Shown: positions 62,726-64,000 of the stretch, one piece after another
Numbering within the stretch: the first letter of the stretch is position 1
How the letters are laid out: every line of letters starts with the position of its first letter
NCBI RefSeq assembly: GCF_017562075.2
Contig: NC_054083.1
Span: forward strand, 46,059,269-46,123,268
Reading direction: 5' to 3'
DNA length: 64,000 nt
Origin: Anopheles merus
Taxonomy: Eukaryota; Arthropoda; Insecta; Diptera; Culicidae
The notes under the pieces: generated by a model
What the model was told of the DNA's origin: nothing
The model's database searches: none
Seen by the model: the letters and a program-made list of their open reading frames with translations, nothing else
Made by a program: the position numbers and the translations under genes

Positions 62726-64000
62726 ATCCACCGCCCGCTGAAACACGGCTCGGTGGCGCACACGGGCTTACAAAAGAGCGTTTTGGGGGTCTTCCCTTGC
62801 CACCGTTATCCCCTATCCCGCGCGGTGTGGTTTCATCGTTGCAGCGTTGTGCATCGAAGCGCACGAGATTGGCTTTGTTTCAAGCGCTGAAAGTTAAATA
62901 TTTACTTAGGCTGCTGATCCTTTGTAAAAAGGGTGCCCTGCGTGCCTGAGCATGTACGTGTGTGTCTGTGTGTGATTCGTTCCACTTTTCCCTGTCGTTC
63001 AATCTTGGTCCCTGTGATCCCTTATCGGTACACGCCGTATCTGATGTCGTACCTTTCACCTCCTTTCGCTTCACAGCCATCACTGTGCCGCCACGCTTTA
63101 AAAGTATTTTATGCACAAAAAGGATACTCCCATCCCGGGTACCTCTAGCACTGTGCGGTTAGGATGAGATAAGAGCGAAAGAGAGCGGGTGGGTTGTGCA
63201 GTGAGCAGAGGTTGTAAAAATAATATTAAAATCGAGTAACATGATGTTGCGATGAAATCAGAGCGCTTGGGAGGTTTTTCGGGTATCGGGTATGGTTCGG
63301 CAGTGCTCAACCCCGTTTTCGAACCATATTGGTTGCAATTTGATAAGCTGTCATTTGCATGCCGGAAATGGAGCACGCTCCGTTTAAAAATCTGTTCCCC
63401 ACTCTCGTGAGGGCTATTGGGCGACGGTGGCGATAATAAGCGTGCACAGTGTGTTGGAGCTTTTCTGGCATTAAACGAAACGCGAGTGAACAAGGGCACA
63501 GAATTGCAATTTTGTGCTTTTGGCGTGCATCGTGCAAAGAAGTATTAAAATGGAATCATTGCACATAATGGTGCTGTTGAATGAAGCAATCACAAAGAAA
63601 GTTGGTGAAATTACAAATAACGTAATTTAAATAATAACCTTAAAAGTAGAATATAAATCAAAACATTGCCCGCAGTGATTTGCAATATTTAGCCACTTTT
63701 CGGCAAGGTCAAACGCTGAAATGTGCATCGATACATTTGAATGCACTGATCAATAGCATTCACGTGTGCATAAGGCTGCACACTCCTCCTCCCCTTATAC
63801 CCGTAAAATGACCCAAAGGATGGCTACAGTTTCCACGCACACGCAGCACACAGCACACAGCACACGGTCGAAATAATTTTCCGGACCAATTCACTTCACA
63901 TCCGGCACCGCATCAAAACAAACGAACCGAAACCCGGTTGTGGGTGATGCGAGAAAAGGGAATGGATTCGCCATTATGAGACCTTGTCTGCCCGCCCGGC

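Larger units (their letters stand above)
49802..64000. other. Upstream region; no exon recognised
   Basis: 14 kb on the 5' side of the first visible exon. A search by eye for PDZ codons (the PWGF-type carboxylate-binding loop on the minus strand) found nothing. It holds the second SINE, the GAA tract, and AG, CTG and C repeats. Stop-free stretches at 52.8-53.7 and 59.9-60.3 kb have no splice context. It is probably the intron leading back to PDZ exons. Confidence 0.55.

Noticed and set aside
49802..64000. PDZ domain exons of the Zasp-like gene
   Set aside because: Expected upstream, but no PWGF-like loop or other PDZ core was found on the minus strand; most likely outside the window.

Overview
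This 64 kb window looks like gene-sparse eukaryotic (insect) DNA. It has long introns, dozens of dinucleotide and trinucleotide microsatellites, tRNA-derived SINEs, palindromic MITE-like elements, and coding exons rich in Gln, Ala, Pro and Ser homopolymers. The SINE structure and the protein type fit a mosquito, most likely Anopheles, but species cannot be fixed from the sequence alone. There are no operons, CRISPR arrays, rRNA genes or convincing functional tRNA genes.

One gene explains the credible coding sequence. It runs on the minus strand from about 49.8 kb down to about 1.2 kb, and probably extends beyond both window ends. Two small exons (49692-49801 and 35659-35762) encode a ZASP-like motif/DUF4749 region. 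The last visible exon (1190-1446) carries the LKRVAWPPP block and a Gln-rich tail. I read this as the muscle Z-disc PDZ/ZM protein Zasp66 or a close paralogue. The PDZ exons are not visible and probably lie past the right edge.

Between the ZM exons and the tail sit three large exons on the same strand: 27788-30289 (833 codons), 23413-24138 (241 codons, or 181 with an internal donor at 23593) and 20997-22172 (391 codons). All begin and end in phase 1, and so does the junction they interrupt, so each can be skipped or included without changing frame. The window portion of the protein would be about 157 residues when all three are skipped and about 1,625 when all are included. The large exons encode low-complexity, probably disordered sequence with a few helical, proline-rich and Trp/Asn motifs. 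This set of symmetric giant cassettes is the most interesting thing here. UG-repeat tracts lie beside the splice sites at both ends of the 19.5 kb last intron and suggest regulated splicing.

Layout: 0-1 kb, downstream flank with a candidate alternative poly(A) site; 1.2-1.4 kb, Gln-rich exon; 1.4-21 kb, giant intron with a SINE at 8.1 kb; 21-30.3 kb, the three giant exons, with a MITE cluster at 26.3-27.3 kb; 30.3-49.7 kb, two introns around the second ZM exon; 49.8-64 kb, intron or upstream DNA with a second SINE whose tail has grown into a roughly 330 bp GAA tract. I found no supported plus-strand gene.
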